64,000 nucleotides of DNA from Hypomyces perniciosus (Eukaryota; Ascomycota; Sordariomycetes; Hypocreales; Hypocreaceae): contig SPDT01000002.1 of assembly GCA_008477525.1 (NCBI GenBank), forward strand, positions 310,001 through 374,000, read 5' to 3'. Made by a program: the position numbers and the translations under genes. Within the stretch, counting starts at the first letter, position 1; every line of letters begins with the position of its first letter. Below, piece by piece: positions 33,803 to 44,838 of this stretch. A model generated the notes under the pieces. The model did not search any database. It saw nothing but the letters and a program-made list of their open reading frames with translations, and had not been told where the DNA came from.

Positions 33803-34066
33803 TATTAGGTTAAGTAGGCCAGGGCCCTACTGCTTATTAGCACTAGGGAGCTCTTATCTGCTATATAAATAAATACAAGCTGATATATATATCGTATAAG
33901 CGATATATTAGACTATACAGGCGCTGTAAGCGCCTATATACAGCTTCTTCTTTATGTTAACTATATGTATATATAGCGAGGCCACTACAGTATATTCTCT
34001 TTTACAGAATTAAGCTTTGTTTCCTATCTCTCTATACTCTATATAGCTGTGCCGCGCTCCGCTACA
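33803..34066 (+). repeat. Copia-2 3' LTR
   Basis: 264 bp, the only one of the plus-oriented LTRs to keep the CTACA end; followed by TSD copy TTTAG at 34,067-34,071. Confidence 0.9.
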
Positions 34067-34071
34067 TTTAG

Positions 34072-37000
34072 TGTATAGGGTGGTTTCTTTATTATATGTA
34101 AATTACTGCTCTTTTAAAGTAGCCTTTATAACTCATTTATTTTTTTATCTTTTTTTCTCTCTCTTTTTTCTTTTCTTTTTAATTTTTCCTTAGCTATTAT
34201 TTAATTATAAAAAATCCCACTAGAAAAGCTTATTATTAGTTACCTAATATAGCCGACCTTATCGATATACCTATTATAAGCGAGAAAACTTCTGGCAAGA
34301 TTTCTTTATCCTAGAAAGGTTAAACCTAGCTTTATCTCTCTGCTTAGCTATCTACTTTAAATAAGGCTTTAGTAAATAGGTATTATTTAATCGGCGTCTT
34401 TATTTTAACTTTATTTAAGTCTAAAAGTATTTTGCTGTTTAGATCATAGGTAATGTTAATATTGATTAATTAAACTTGCTAATCTATTTAAAGATTGCTT
34501 TCTCCCCTTTATTTATATTATCTTTATTACTTTTATTATTTATAAAAGGTTATACTTTTAAGGAATACTTTTAATGCTATACTTTTAAAGGCTTTTAGTT
34601 ATATCTTTAAAATATTATATGCGCTATTAAAAGAAAGCCTTTTAAGCCTGTCTATATTTTAGCAGAGATTTTATATATTTATAGGTGGTTCTTTTATACT
34701 CTTTTTAAGCGGATAAAGTATATTAAAGCTTTATTTATATTGTTTTACAGATAGCGTAATCTTTAGTTCTGCTAAAGGTGCTTTTAAATTTAGTCTATTA
34801 CTGTTATAACTGCTAAGAAATATATTTTATTCTTTTTTTATAACTATATTTTTATTTTAGGTTTTTAATAAAGGGACTATTTAAATTGCCTTTAATTTAG
34901 GGCTTTTTTTTATATTTAGCGATATCTTTTTAATTACTAGCTTTAATAAAGTAATTAAAGTATAGCTACTACTTTCTTTAAGAAAGATTAGACATTTACT
35001 TTTATTAGGCTAGTAGTCTTTAACTATTTTAATCTTTTAATAGCCTTTTATTTTATAAAGGACTTTCTTTATTTTAAAAGAAATAAAAAAGTAAAAAGTT
35101 AGGTAATTTAATAGGTTTAAAAGTTTATTTTAGCTTTTATTACTAAGAAATAAGCAGTTAATAGGGAAATATAGTTAATAAATTATTTAATCTTGCAGTT
35201 CTTTTCTTTATAGTATACTTAGGTTATATCTTTTATAGGCAGGGCAGTAAACTTTAATTAGCGGCTATCTCCTCCCTTTTAAAAACAGTATTTAATAGCT
35301 ATTTTTTAGGAATATTACTACTTATCCTCCCCTATATATTCTCTATATAAAAGTAATCGTCCCGATTTATCTAGTTTATTTTAAGAATAGCTACCTTAAA
35401 GTATTATAAGGGACTGCGTTTTAGTTAAAATATTTCTTTTTCCTTTAATTTATAATTATATGCCCTGGTTTTTGGCTAGACTATTTAATTTTATTGACTA
35501 TATATTCTTTTAATAGTTAAAGAGTTGCTATAAAGCTTTTTAAGTTTTTAGTTATTAATAACCTTAATTGTCGCTCTATTAACTGCTTTATCTTTAAGTA
35601 GATCTTTATTTGCCTTTAAGTTTTAATCTATAAAAGTCTCTTTATTATTTTTAGCCACTTATTAATTGAATTTATTTTTTATAAACTTTTTTAAATATTT
35701 ACTTAAGTAAATTTTATTAAATAAGACTTTATTTAATGTTTTTAATTTATATACTTTTATTATATCTGCTTAAAACTTAATTTTAAATAGGCCTAGTTAA
35801 TGTATCTTTAGTTTTATATTTTTTAAAAGGTCCTTTTAGCGCTTTATATTATAAAGTAAAATAAAGTTACTAGGGAAGAGTAGTTTAGCTGCTTTTTATA
35901 GTAAATACTGATTATTAGTATTTATCTTTTTAGCTAATATTTAGCGAAATATAGTTATTTTTTCCTAGGCTGTTTTAATATTTTCCTTTTTTTTTAAGTA
36001 TATAAATATACGCTATTAATTAATCTTTTATTATATAGACTTTATTTTAGTCAATTAACTGTTAAATAAATAGTTTTACTTTTAAGGGAAAAATCAGTTT
36101 TTAGCTAAATAATAGGTAAAACGCAGAATACCCTGTTAAGCTTTTTACTATATATCTATTAGCTATAATCGCTTTATTTAAGTTCTAGAACTATTTTTTA
36201 TTAAGCCTAGCTATTTTTACTAGTGCTAATATTAAGCTTTAATAGCTGACCTTTACCGCAGCGTTAGCTTTAAGGTTATATACTAATATCCGAATAATCT
36301 TAACTTTTAGATTAATTAATACTTTTAAGAGTATTTTTTTTATTTCTAGTCTTTTATCTATAATAGCTTAAATTATTATACTAAATTAGTATATTTATTT
36401 AAGTATAAACTTTATTATTACTGCTAATAATAAAGTAGGTATAGGTTTTACTTTTATTTATCTATAAAAGTTATATTTTCCTTTAAATAAATAAATATAT
36501 TTACAGTTATTTAAGATATATTAGGTATTAAAATAAACCTTTTTTATAGCCCTAGTTAATTCTATTATAATAGCTGGCTCTTTAAAGTAATATAAATTAA
36601 AGCTTTAATATTAAAGGTATAATATAACTGCTTTATATATATTGTTTTATATCTGTGGCTACTAGTATCTTTCCTATAAGAACTAGAAAGTTATTTCCCA
36701 GCCTTTATAGCCTATTTTAATATAATACTGCTAAATAGCTATTTTCTTTAAAGTTAAGCTATTAAGGATAAATGCAGGCTAGCGGTAGTATTTTATTAGT
36801 TTTGCCTATAACTTTTTATCTTTTACAATAAACCTTTTTACTTTATTCCTAAATTATTAGAAGTCTGCAATTAAAAAATTAAATAGTCTTTATATTGTTT
36901 AAAAGTATTGCGCGATGTATTAAAACTCTTTACTATACTTTTCCCTTAATAGTATAAATAAAATTATATTTAAATATATATTTATAAAATCTTTTAAATC

Positions 37001-40000
37001 CTTTTTTTTTAGCTTTAGCTTTATTTATAGCAGTTACCGGTTTATAGGATAAAGTATCTGCTATAATATTTTCTTTTTTAAAGATATATTTAGCAGTAAA
37101 GTTAAAAAAAAGGATATAATTAATTTATCGGGTTATATACCTGCTAAAGATATTATTAATTTTACTATTTATTGAATTAATAACTACTTTAATGTTTATT
37201 TTTAATATAAATAAAAGTCTATAGATATAAATATATAGCTTTTTAAAGGCTTAAAGTAAAGCTTTATATTCTTTTTTTATAGCATTATACTTTATTTCTA
37301 ATAAAAGCCAGTATTTACTTTTATATTAAATTAATTATCTTTTCCCTTTTATAATCTACATTAAAATAGCCCCTTAGCTTACTATACTAGCGTTAACTAT
37401 AACGATTACCTCTTTATATCCTTTACTTATATTTAATATTACTAGTATTAAAGCGGAAATAATAAGCTTTTTAAGTTTATTTATAGTTTACTATTATTTT
37501 TTAATTTATTTTTAAAGGGCATTTTTTTAATAGGGTTATTAAAGGCTTCATAATCTACGCGAAACATTTAATCTAGTATTTATAGTAGTTAATTAAATTA
37601 AAAAAAGATTAAACTTTATTAATAGTCTTATAGTTTTTTTATTTTTTAATTTTAATAATTTTACCTATAGCTAATTAATGCCCTTTTATTCTATATAAAT
37701 ACTTTATTAATTTAGCAGATTTTTGATAAAAAATTAATTTTACTGCTAAAATTATATATCTTAATAGTTTAATATTTACTAGGGTTTTATTTAAGTTTTA
37801 TAGATACTTTAAAATATAGCGTTAAACCTTAAGTATTGCTTTTTTACTGCTATATATAGACTTTAAACCTTATACTATAATATTATTTAAGAATAGTCAG
37901 TAAACTATAAGTATAAAATTAAATAATATTTAAAAAATAATATATTAAAATTGCGCTATTAAATTTATAGCGCTTATTAAAAGAGTGCAGTATCTTAAAA
38001 TGCTAATAAGGCTTATAAATATAGTTATATCTTGGCTTTTTTTATTAAAAGGGATTTAATTATAGCCTAAAAAAAAGTCTAGTAATAATAATATTATATA
38101 ACCTATAAAGTCCTCGCTAAATTAGTCTGCGCTTAAAGGAATAAAGGCATCCCTAATAGTTACTTTATTTATTTATATAATAAAGTTAATAAAGTAAAGG
38201 CCGCTATTTTTCTTTTACATTAAGAAAAACAGGTTTCTATATAGCCTATAGCTTTCCTCTAAAAGACCTTTTTTAATATATATTTATAGCAGGTTAACTA
38301 CTTTTTTCTCTATACCTTTAAAGATTAAAATACTGCTGCTCTGTTAAATATTATACTCTACTATATAAATAGTTTATAGTAAGGCAATTTTAAGGTTTAG
38401 CTTTTTATATTCTATAAAATCCTAAAAAAATGCTATTTCCCTGTTTTTTAGGATTTGCATTAAGATTACAGTTTCTTGTGTTATTAGTTTTTTTCTACTG
38501 TCTTTAAGATTACTATTAGGCAGTCTAGTATAAGTCTTAACCCAGCTTTAATCGGTAAAAACTTTAAGGTAATATATTTAGTAAATAGGGTATTAGGGTC
38601 TAAATTATCCTTAACTTTATCCTACTTTTTCTATTTCTAATAAAGACTTTTAGCAGGAATAAAACTATTAAACGGGGCATTATCTATTAGATAGATTTTT
38701 ATACTTTTCTTTTTATATATAGTATTAGTTCTAATCTGTTTATGCTTCTGCGCTTTCTTTTAAGACTTTCTCCTTTATTCCTTTACTCCTTTAAATTCCT
38801 TTACTGCTTTTTTTATTGCTTTTATTTAATCTTTTAATTTATCAGCTAATAGCAGCCAAATTAAATCCTCTTTAGCTTACTTTAATAGTTTATATAAGAC
38901 CTCCTCTTTAAAAGTAAAGTAAAGGTTTTTTAAGCTTTCTTTTACTTTATTAACTTTATACTTAAATATAAAGTTAATATTTATTTTAGCTTTAAGTTAT
39001 ATAATGCCTTTATTTTATATTCTTAATAGATAGCTTTAATAGTTAAAGTAATAACTTAAATATTCTCTATTTTATATTTTATATATAAATCCCTATTCTT
39101 TATTATATAATTAAATATTAACTATGCAGCTTAAATAAATGGTATTTTGAAGATAAAGGGTATTAAAATATTATTAAATGCAATATAAAATCTAGCTATT
39201 ATTTAGGCGTTACCTATATATATTTAAATAACAGTTTTACTGTATATATTTACTTGCCTATTATTAAATATAGTATTAACTGCTTTATAGGAGTATATTA
39301 TTATATTATATTTTATAGCTAGTTAATAAAAAATAATATTTCCCTTTAACTTTAAATCTATAAGTGCTTTAATAAATATACTATTAGGCCTTTTTAAATA
39401 TACTTATATTTATAGTAGGTCTTTTAAATAATAAAGGAATTTTCCCATTTAAACTATATAAATCTAGGTTATAGACTTTTATAACCGATTTACTTTATAA
39501 TTAATAGCTATATTTAATTACTTTAGCTTATAAAAGTATATTTTTAAAGGTAGTAATAAGTTTAGGTCTTTAAGATTAAATAACTCTTTATTTAGTAATC
39601 CCTTTACTAATAAAGGTTATAAAGTTATAGTTTTAAAAGGTTAATCCTATAGTAATTAAATAATTTATATAGTTAGTTTTGCGTATACAGTTATTGTATT
39701 TAGTCTTTTTAACAGTTTTTCTTTTAAAGGGTATTTATATATAAAGATAGATATTACTTAATGTAAGGTATATTTAAAGACAGTTAAATTGGTTTTCCTA
39801 TAAAACTGTATTTCGGCAATCTTTTATAATTTTGTAATTAAATCTGCTTTTAAGGCATTTGCGAGTTCTGGAATAGTATTTAAGAGAGTGCTAGTTTTAA
39901 GTTTAACTGCATTATCTAGAATTGCTGCTTAGATTATTATTTTAACTTGCTTTACTTTTAATAATTCCTCTTTATTTTTAACGCCTTTAATTCTGCCTTC

Positions 40001-42939
40001 TTTATTATATTGCGGTTTAGATAGTATAGCCTTTAAAGTTATAGGTATAAGGTTTAAATACAGTTAATTTTTTTAATTAGTTTTTTTTATTTAAAGCAGT
40101 AATAGCTCTTTTTTAATTTACTTGTCTGCTTTATTAATTATATAAATATACTTTTATCCCCTATTAGTTATAGGGTTAGTAAAGAGAGTTTAATTAAATA
40201 ATTCTTTAGTTAAACTAGCCTGGTTATATTTATTTAAGGGTTCCTTTAAAGAGGCTATTTTAGTTAGGTTTATAGAAAAATTCTTAACCCCTTTTACTTA
40301 TATATTATCCTTTTTATTAGCAATTATTTAATCTTTGCCCGTAAAGCGTATAATATTTATTATTAGTCCCTTTATAGGAATTATATTTAACCTTTATAAT
40401 GCTTAGATTTTAAATATTTCCTTATATATTATTTTATTATAGATAATGCTAAAGAGTTTAGCTTTATAGGTAGTTAATTTCCAGTTACAGAAGCTAGGGT
40501 TTATCTTTTTCGCAAGTAATAGGCTTAGGGAAATTTTATTTTAAGCTTTAAATAATTCTACTTAAAGCGCTAGCATTTTTTATATATAAGTTTTAATAGT
40601 TATAATTAATATAATAAGTTAAGGCGGGATTAAGGTTTTCTGTAGGTTTATTTAAGCTATTTTTACTGCTAGGTTATATATTATAAACTTATAGCCTTTA
40701 TTATAGGCTAATTTAATGCAGTTTTAGGGAAAATAGTCTTTATTTTTATAATACTAGCAGTATTTAATATTAGTAACTGCCTTTAAGTAGTTAATAAAGA
40801 AAGTATTTAATATATTATTATATAAAGGGTCTATTATATTAATATTATTAATAGCGATTATTAAAGTAAAAGGTCTTTATTTAGGTTTATTACTATTAGT
40901 AGTAATGCAATAATATTTTTTTTTTAAATTAATTGCCTTTTTTTTTTACTAGAGGAGTTAAATTACTAGTTTATTGAATTTTTCAGATAAAGCATTTATT
41001 TAATCTTTAAGCTGTAAAGTTGTAATTAGTTCTGCAGGTTTAAGCTATTTTTCTTTTCGCTTTTTTATCTTTAGGCTTAACTTTAATTTAGATGAATTTA
41101 ATAAGTCTTTAATCTTAAATAGTCTTTTATTAAATTCCTGAGAATAGGCTTTTTAAATATTAAACTTTGCTAGTATTTTATTATAAAAAAGTATTTAGAC
41201 TTTAGTATATATTAGATCCTTGAAATTATTAATTTTTTTAATCCTTTTAAAAGTTATTATTAGCTGGAGTAGCTTGAATAGTATTACTTTCGCAATATTA
41301 TTAAAATATAATGTCGCTATCCTTTAATCTTTTTATTAAGCTTTTAATAAAGATATTAATATTAAAGTAATTAATTTATTGCAGACTATATTCCTATAGG
41401 TTTATAGTAATAAAGGTTTTAAAGTTATATTATATATAATTCTAATTAATCTTTATTTTATTATTTATAGTATTATAAAAGTTTTTTCTTTATTTTATTT
41501 TAACTAGTGCTTTCTTTAATAAAAATCTAAATTATCTGTTATTCTTTTACTTTTATAAATAGTTTTAAGTACCTCCTTTAATTTTTAATTAAAATTCTTT
41601 AATTTTCTATTTCCTGCTTATAGTTTTTTAAAAACTAGGATATATTTTTACTATTAAATTTACTTATAAAGTTAGTCTTTATTAATAGCTTTATGCCTTA
41701 AATATTTTTAAAGGCTTAAATAAAAAGAGGAACTTTTAGGATAGTGATTTCCCTTTTTCCGTTAAAGAGCTTAATCTTTCCTTAGATTTTATTATAATAG
41801 ATATAGATATTGTTAATATTAGGTTAAGTGTATAATTAAATAATTCCTTAGGTTAAGGGGTTAAAAATAAGGTTGCGTTTAGTATTCCAGTAAAAGGAGG
41901 TTATTGGTTTAATTTAGACTCTTTTACTTTAAGTTAAAGTGAGTTATTGGAGTTTTAATTAAATAGTTCTTTAGTGAAAAAATGCCTTTTCTTTTATAGA
42001 TTAGAGTCGTTTAACTTAAATAACTGGCCTTTAAAGGAATATTCCTTTTTCAGCTAAAAAAGGGATATATTCTTTTAGTGAAAGAGCTGTAGTAATATAT
42101 TCTCTTAATATAAAGGGTTTTTTATATAAAAAAAAAGGGTTGCGTTTATTTATCTAGGATAAAGAAATTAGCTAATCTTTTAGGGATAGTTTCCTGTGTT
42201 AATACTGGTTGTAAGATATTAGGTTATTATCCTTTTATATCTTCTTTAAATGTCTTTAATATAAGTAAAGACGGCCTATATACTAGAAATTGTAAAAGTA
42301 GTAAAAATAATGCTTTTATTTAAAGTTAAAAAAAACCTAGCTAAAAACGTTAATAATTTTAAAATAAAGTCTTTATATTAAGAGATTAAATAATTAATAT
42401 ATTTTTTATTGGCCCTTTATAGTTATTTTACCTACTAACCTACCTGCTAGTAAGTGAAATAAAGGTTATAATAGTGTATTAATAGTTTAGGGGGGCTTAG
42501 GTTATATAGTACTGACTGTTTTACCTATATATTTACTTTTACTGTAGTAATTAGTTTTTTAGTAATTTTCTTTAAAATTTTAGCTTTTAATTAGTAGGTA
42601 TTATTAATTAGTAGTTTTTTAAAGTTCTGCTCTTTTATTATATTTTAGTGCATTATGTTTAGGTTAACTAATCTTAATATCTTTCTGGAAATTGTAATTT
42701 AATAATTTGCGTTTTTGGAGTTAAGTATTATATTAATCTATATTAAATAGTTATAGAAGGGGTTTTGGGCTGTTTCCTTTAGCTGATTGTTTTATATTTA
42801 TATAGAGACTGGGTAAGGTTAGCCTGTAATTTTATTAATAGTTAAGTAAAAGTAAGTTTTAATAGCAGTATAGAAGTGCCTTTAGTAATTATTTCCTAGG
42901 ATATAATCCCTGAGATTTCCCCCTATCTCGATTACCAGT
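34072..42939 (-). pseudogene. R3 gag-pol relic (Ty3-type)
   Basis: Minus-strand coding remnants without open frames. At about 37,870-37,895 the translation gives FLNNIIV (reverse-transcriptase FLDD site with both Asp lost). At about 37,520-37,590 the end of the RT region reads IMKPLITLLKK followed by PF. At about 35,900-36,300 the C-terminal integrase reads TGYSAFYLLFS, then LIFPLKVKL, a typical Ty3-type pattern. Gag and protease should lie between about 38.5 and 42.9 kb; I could not delimit them. Lower coordinates (34,072 to about 35,800) are post-integrase sequence of unknown content. Confidence 0.6.
42921..42937 (-). other. R3 primer-binding site candidate
   Basis: On the minus strand TGGTAATCGAGATAGGG starts 2 nt inside the 5' LTR. 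A TGG start at this place is the mark of a tRNA-primed element (complement of CCA). The tRNA was not identified. Confidence 0.55.
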
Positions 42940-43346
42940 TTTATTAAGGGGGAATTAGCACTCTAAAATATATATATAACATATATATATACCTATATAT
43001 AACGACTAGTATCGAGCGCGGGAACCGCGCTCTTAACAGAACCATAAAGCGGCAATTAAATAATATAAGGACTAAAAGATATTGCAGATTATTTAATTAT
43101 AATGCCAGCAGCTAAAAGCAACTAACAGTTACCTTTATATGCCTTAACGGCTATATTTTTATAGGTAAGGTTATATATTAAAGGGGGAAAAAGGTTGCTT
43201 TTTATTAAACTAGGTCTATCTGTATATCTTTATACTCCTATGCTTTCTTAATCCAGTAGCTGCTTAAATAAGCGGCTAACCTTTCTCGGGTAAGCTAAAA
43301 GAAAAAGAAAGCGGGTGCGTTAGGCATATCAGTTACCCCCGACAAA
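42940..43346 (-). repeat. R3 5' LTR
   Basis: 407 bp, ending CCCCCGACAAA on the plus strand, followed by the duplicated target ATAT and then the rest of the X LTR. Its differences from the solo copy at 27,274 are mostly C-to-T or G-to-A. Confidence 0.85.
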
Positions 43347-43558
43347 ATATATATATAAGAGTAACTATAGTCTTTAAAGATATAGAACTTTAAAGACTAG
43401 TAAACTACTGCTGCTATACTTAACTATTAGTTTTTAATTTATTACCCGCTTATTAGCACCTATTTCTCCTTTAAGTGATTGCTCTTTAACCTCCTCTACT
43501 CTTCCCTAAGGTCGCAGCCCCTTGCTCAATCTGTCTGCCCTAAAGAGGGTCTCTGACA
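43347..43558 (+). repeat. X 3' LTR, right part
   Basis: The remaining 212 bp of the X LTR (including the second ATAT), ending CTCTGACA, followed by the X TSD copy TTAAT at 43,559-43,563. It is less mutated than the 5' LTR at 4,486-4,747. Confidence 0.85.
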
Positions 43559-43563
43559 TTAAT

Positions 43564-44305
43564 TTTATTAGCGATATTTTAAATTTACTTTAGCTAATAG
43601 TTATAATTTAATAGAAGGTTAACTATAATTAAGCTGCATTATAGCTTTAAAGAGAGGGCTCCTTTAAAGAAAATAATCTTTACCTAATCTACTTAATCTT
43701 CCCTGCCAGCTTTAAAGAGCTTTTATTTAAACTTTAGTAAAAAAAATAAAAAACTGGCTCCCTTTTTCTATTATAATATTTAAAGTTTTTTACTAATACA
43801 AACCTAAAGACTTTAATCTTTATAGCTTTAGTTAAAGTATATTATAAAGTTTTAAAGGTTATATCTACCTCTTTACCTACTTAAAGAGTAATAAATAGCT
43901 ATTATTTATTAAAGTTTAATTTTAAAGCAGGTATTAATAAAATACTAAAAATCTCTATTATTTATATAAAGATATTTATTAAAAGCTATTTTATTATATA
44001 TCTGCTGCGCCTAAATTATATACTTACTTTATTTCTTTAAAAACTTTAAAGGGTTAAAAAAGGGTTTCTGCCTCTTTAATATAGCGCGCTAATTTATAAA
44101 AGAGGCAGCGCTTCCTTTATATTATTCCTTTTAATATTAAGCACTTATATAATAGCATTTATCTACTTTATAATTGGCTATATTAATTAATTAACTAAAG
44201 TAATAACTTCCTCCTCGCTAAAGTTAAAGTTATTATTATCAGTAAAGCTAACTATTTTAATATATACAGGGAATTAATAAAATTAATAGAAATAAGCTTT
44301 AAATA
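43564..44305 (-). pseudogene. W 5' interior (leader and gag relic)
   Basis: RIP-altered continuation of W on the far side of X. On the minus strand it directly follows the W 5' LTR, so it should hold the leader and the start of gag. No open frame. At its right edge (44,295-44,305) the 11 nt TATTTAAAGCT (minus) are complementary to 44,370-44,360 in the W LTR, the same self-primer layout as in G. Confidence 0.55.
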
Positions 44306-44573
44306 TATAATAGGTATAGTCTATTATAGTAGTTAATAATAAAGCGCTATAGAATTATTTATTTAAAGCTAAAGAGCAAGAGAATAAAAAAAGGGGCTAT
44401 CTAGCTATATATATTAATCTATAAGGCAGTAGTATATATGCGTATAGGCCTAGGGCTTATATGCAGTGCCCGATATATATATATCTGCATTAGCTAGTCT
44501 AGGAGATATAGGGAATTATAGTGCCGGGCTCAGTATAGCCGAGGTCCTTCCTAATTGGGTCTGACCCGTAACA
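44306..44573 (-). repeat. W 5' LTR
   Basis: 268 bp, ending GACCCGTAACA on the plus strand. In element sense an AT-rich TATA-like stretch and a pyrimidine-rich tract precede the self-primer sequence at 44,370, giving an R-U5 of 65 nt, close to the 66 nt of G. Confidence 0.8.
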
Positions 44574-44574
44574 A

Positions 44575-44838
44575 TATTAAATTAAATAGGCTAAAGCTTT
44601 ACTGCTTATTAGCGTTAAAGAGCTTTTATTTATTTATAAAGTAGATATTAGTTAATATATATATCGCGTAAGCAATATATTAGACTATATAGACGCTTAT
44701 AGCGTATATATATAGCTTCTTTTTTATATTAGCTATATATATATATAGTGAGGCTATTATAGTATATTCTCTTTTATAAAATCAAGCTTTGTTTCCTATC
44801 TCTCTATACTTTATATAGCTATGCCGCGCTCCGCTATA
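44575..44838 (+). repeat. Copia-family LTR, plus orientation, RIP-altered
   Basis: Full 264-bp LTR starting one base after the W LTR. No TSD is visible (AACAA on the left, TATAT on the right), so it is not a simple solo LTR. It abuts the truncated inverted Copia-3. Confidence 0.8.

Larger units (their letters stand above)
26541..34066 (+). mobile_element. Copia-2: second RIP-degraded copy of the Copia element, inserted in R3
   Basis: 264-bp LTRs at 26,541-26,804 and 33,803-34,066, with a perfect TSD, TTTAG (26,536-26,540 and 34,067-34,071). It matches Copia-1 along its length; the extra 400 bp is explained by the solo LTR at 27,274-27,680. Reverse-transcriptase remnants lie near 31,490-31,620 and the polypurine tract near 33,796-33,802. 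It is stop-rich and non-functional. Confidence 0.9.
18281..43346 (-). mobile_element. R3: large RIP-degraded Ty3-type retrotransposon inserted in the X 3' LTR
   Basis: Two 407-bp LTRs in the same orientation, at 18,281-18,687 and 42,940-43,346, are flanked by the duplicated target ATAT (18,277-18,280 and 43,347-43,350); the uninterrupted target is visible in the X 5' LTR. Minus orientation: a primer-binding-site-like TGGTAATCGAG lies inside the right LTR (42,921-42,937) and a polypurine AGGGAGGG inside the left LTR (18,689-18,696). Minus-strand reverse transcriptase and integrase relics are at about 37,870 and 35,900-36,300. Removing nested G and Copia-2 leaves about 12.1 kb, large for this family. 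Further undetected insertions are possible. Confidence 0.8.
4486..43558 (+). mobile_element. X: RIP-degraded chromovirus inserted in W, itself split by Copia-1 and R3
   Basis: It is flanked by TTAAT at 4,481-4,485 and 43,559-43,563, a perfect 5-bp TSD. The 5' LTR is 4,486-4,747 (262 bp). The 3' LTR is split: 18,227-18,280 joined to 43,347-43,558, also 262 bp once the duplicated ATAT is counted once. Own interior is 4,748-9,660 plus 16,792-18,226, so the unnested element is about 6.9 kb. The plus strand carries decayed reverse transcriptase (about 6,835-6,880), integrase (about 8,340-8,720) and chromodomain (about 9,238-9,400). An A/G-rich tract at 18,211-18,221 just before the 3' LTR is a likely polypurine tract. 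Confidence 0.85.
68..44573 (-). mobile_element. W: outermost RIP-degraded Ty3-type LTR retrotransposon, split by nested insertions
   Basis: Two related 268-bp LTRs bound it at 68-335 and 44,306-44,573. Own sequence is 336-4,485 plus 43,564-44,305, about 5.4 kb in total; the rest is element X and everything inside X. The minus orientation follows from a decayed reverse transcriptase near 2,830-2,890, a polypurine tract next to the left LTR (336-345, AAAGGGGTAA on the minus strand) and a primer-binding site next to the right LTR (44,295-44,305). No open frame survives. The TSD could not be resolved because a Copia LTR starts one base after the right end. It appears to be a relative of the intact element G, with the same LTR layout, the same kind of 11-nt self-primer and a GGGGTAA polypurine tract. 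It is the oldest layer of the nest. Confidence 0.8.

Noticed and set aside
34200..36060. A plus-strand frame that seems protein-like if stops are read as Gln or Trp
   Set aside because: The minus strand has clear integrase C-terminal motifs at 35,900-36,300, so at least that end is R3 pol. RIP-skewed DNA easily gives pseudo-coding on the other strand.
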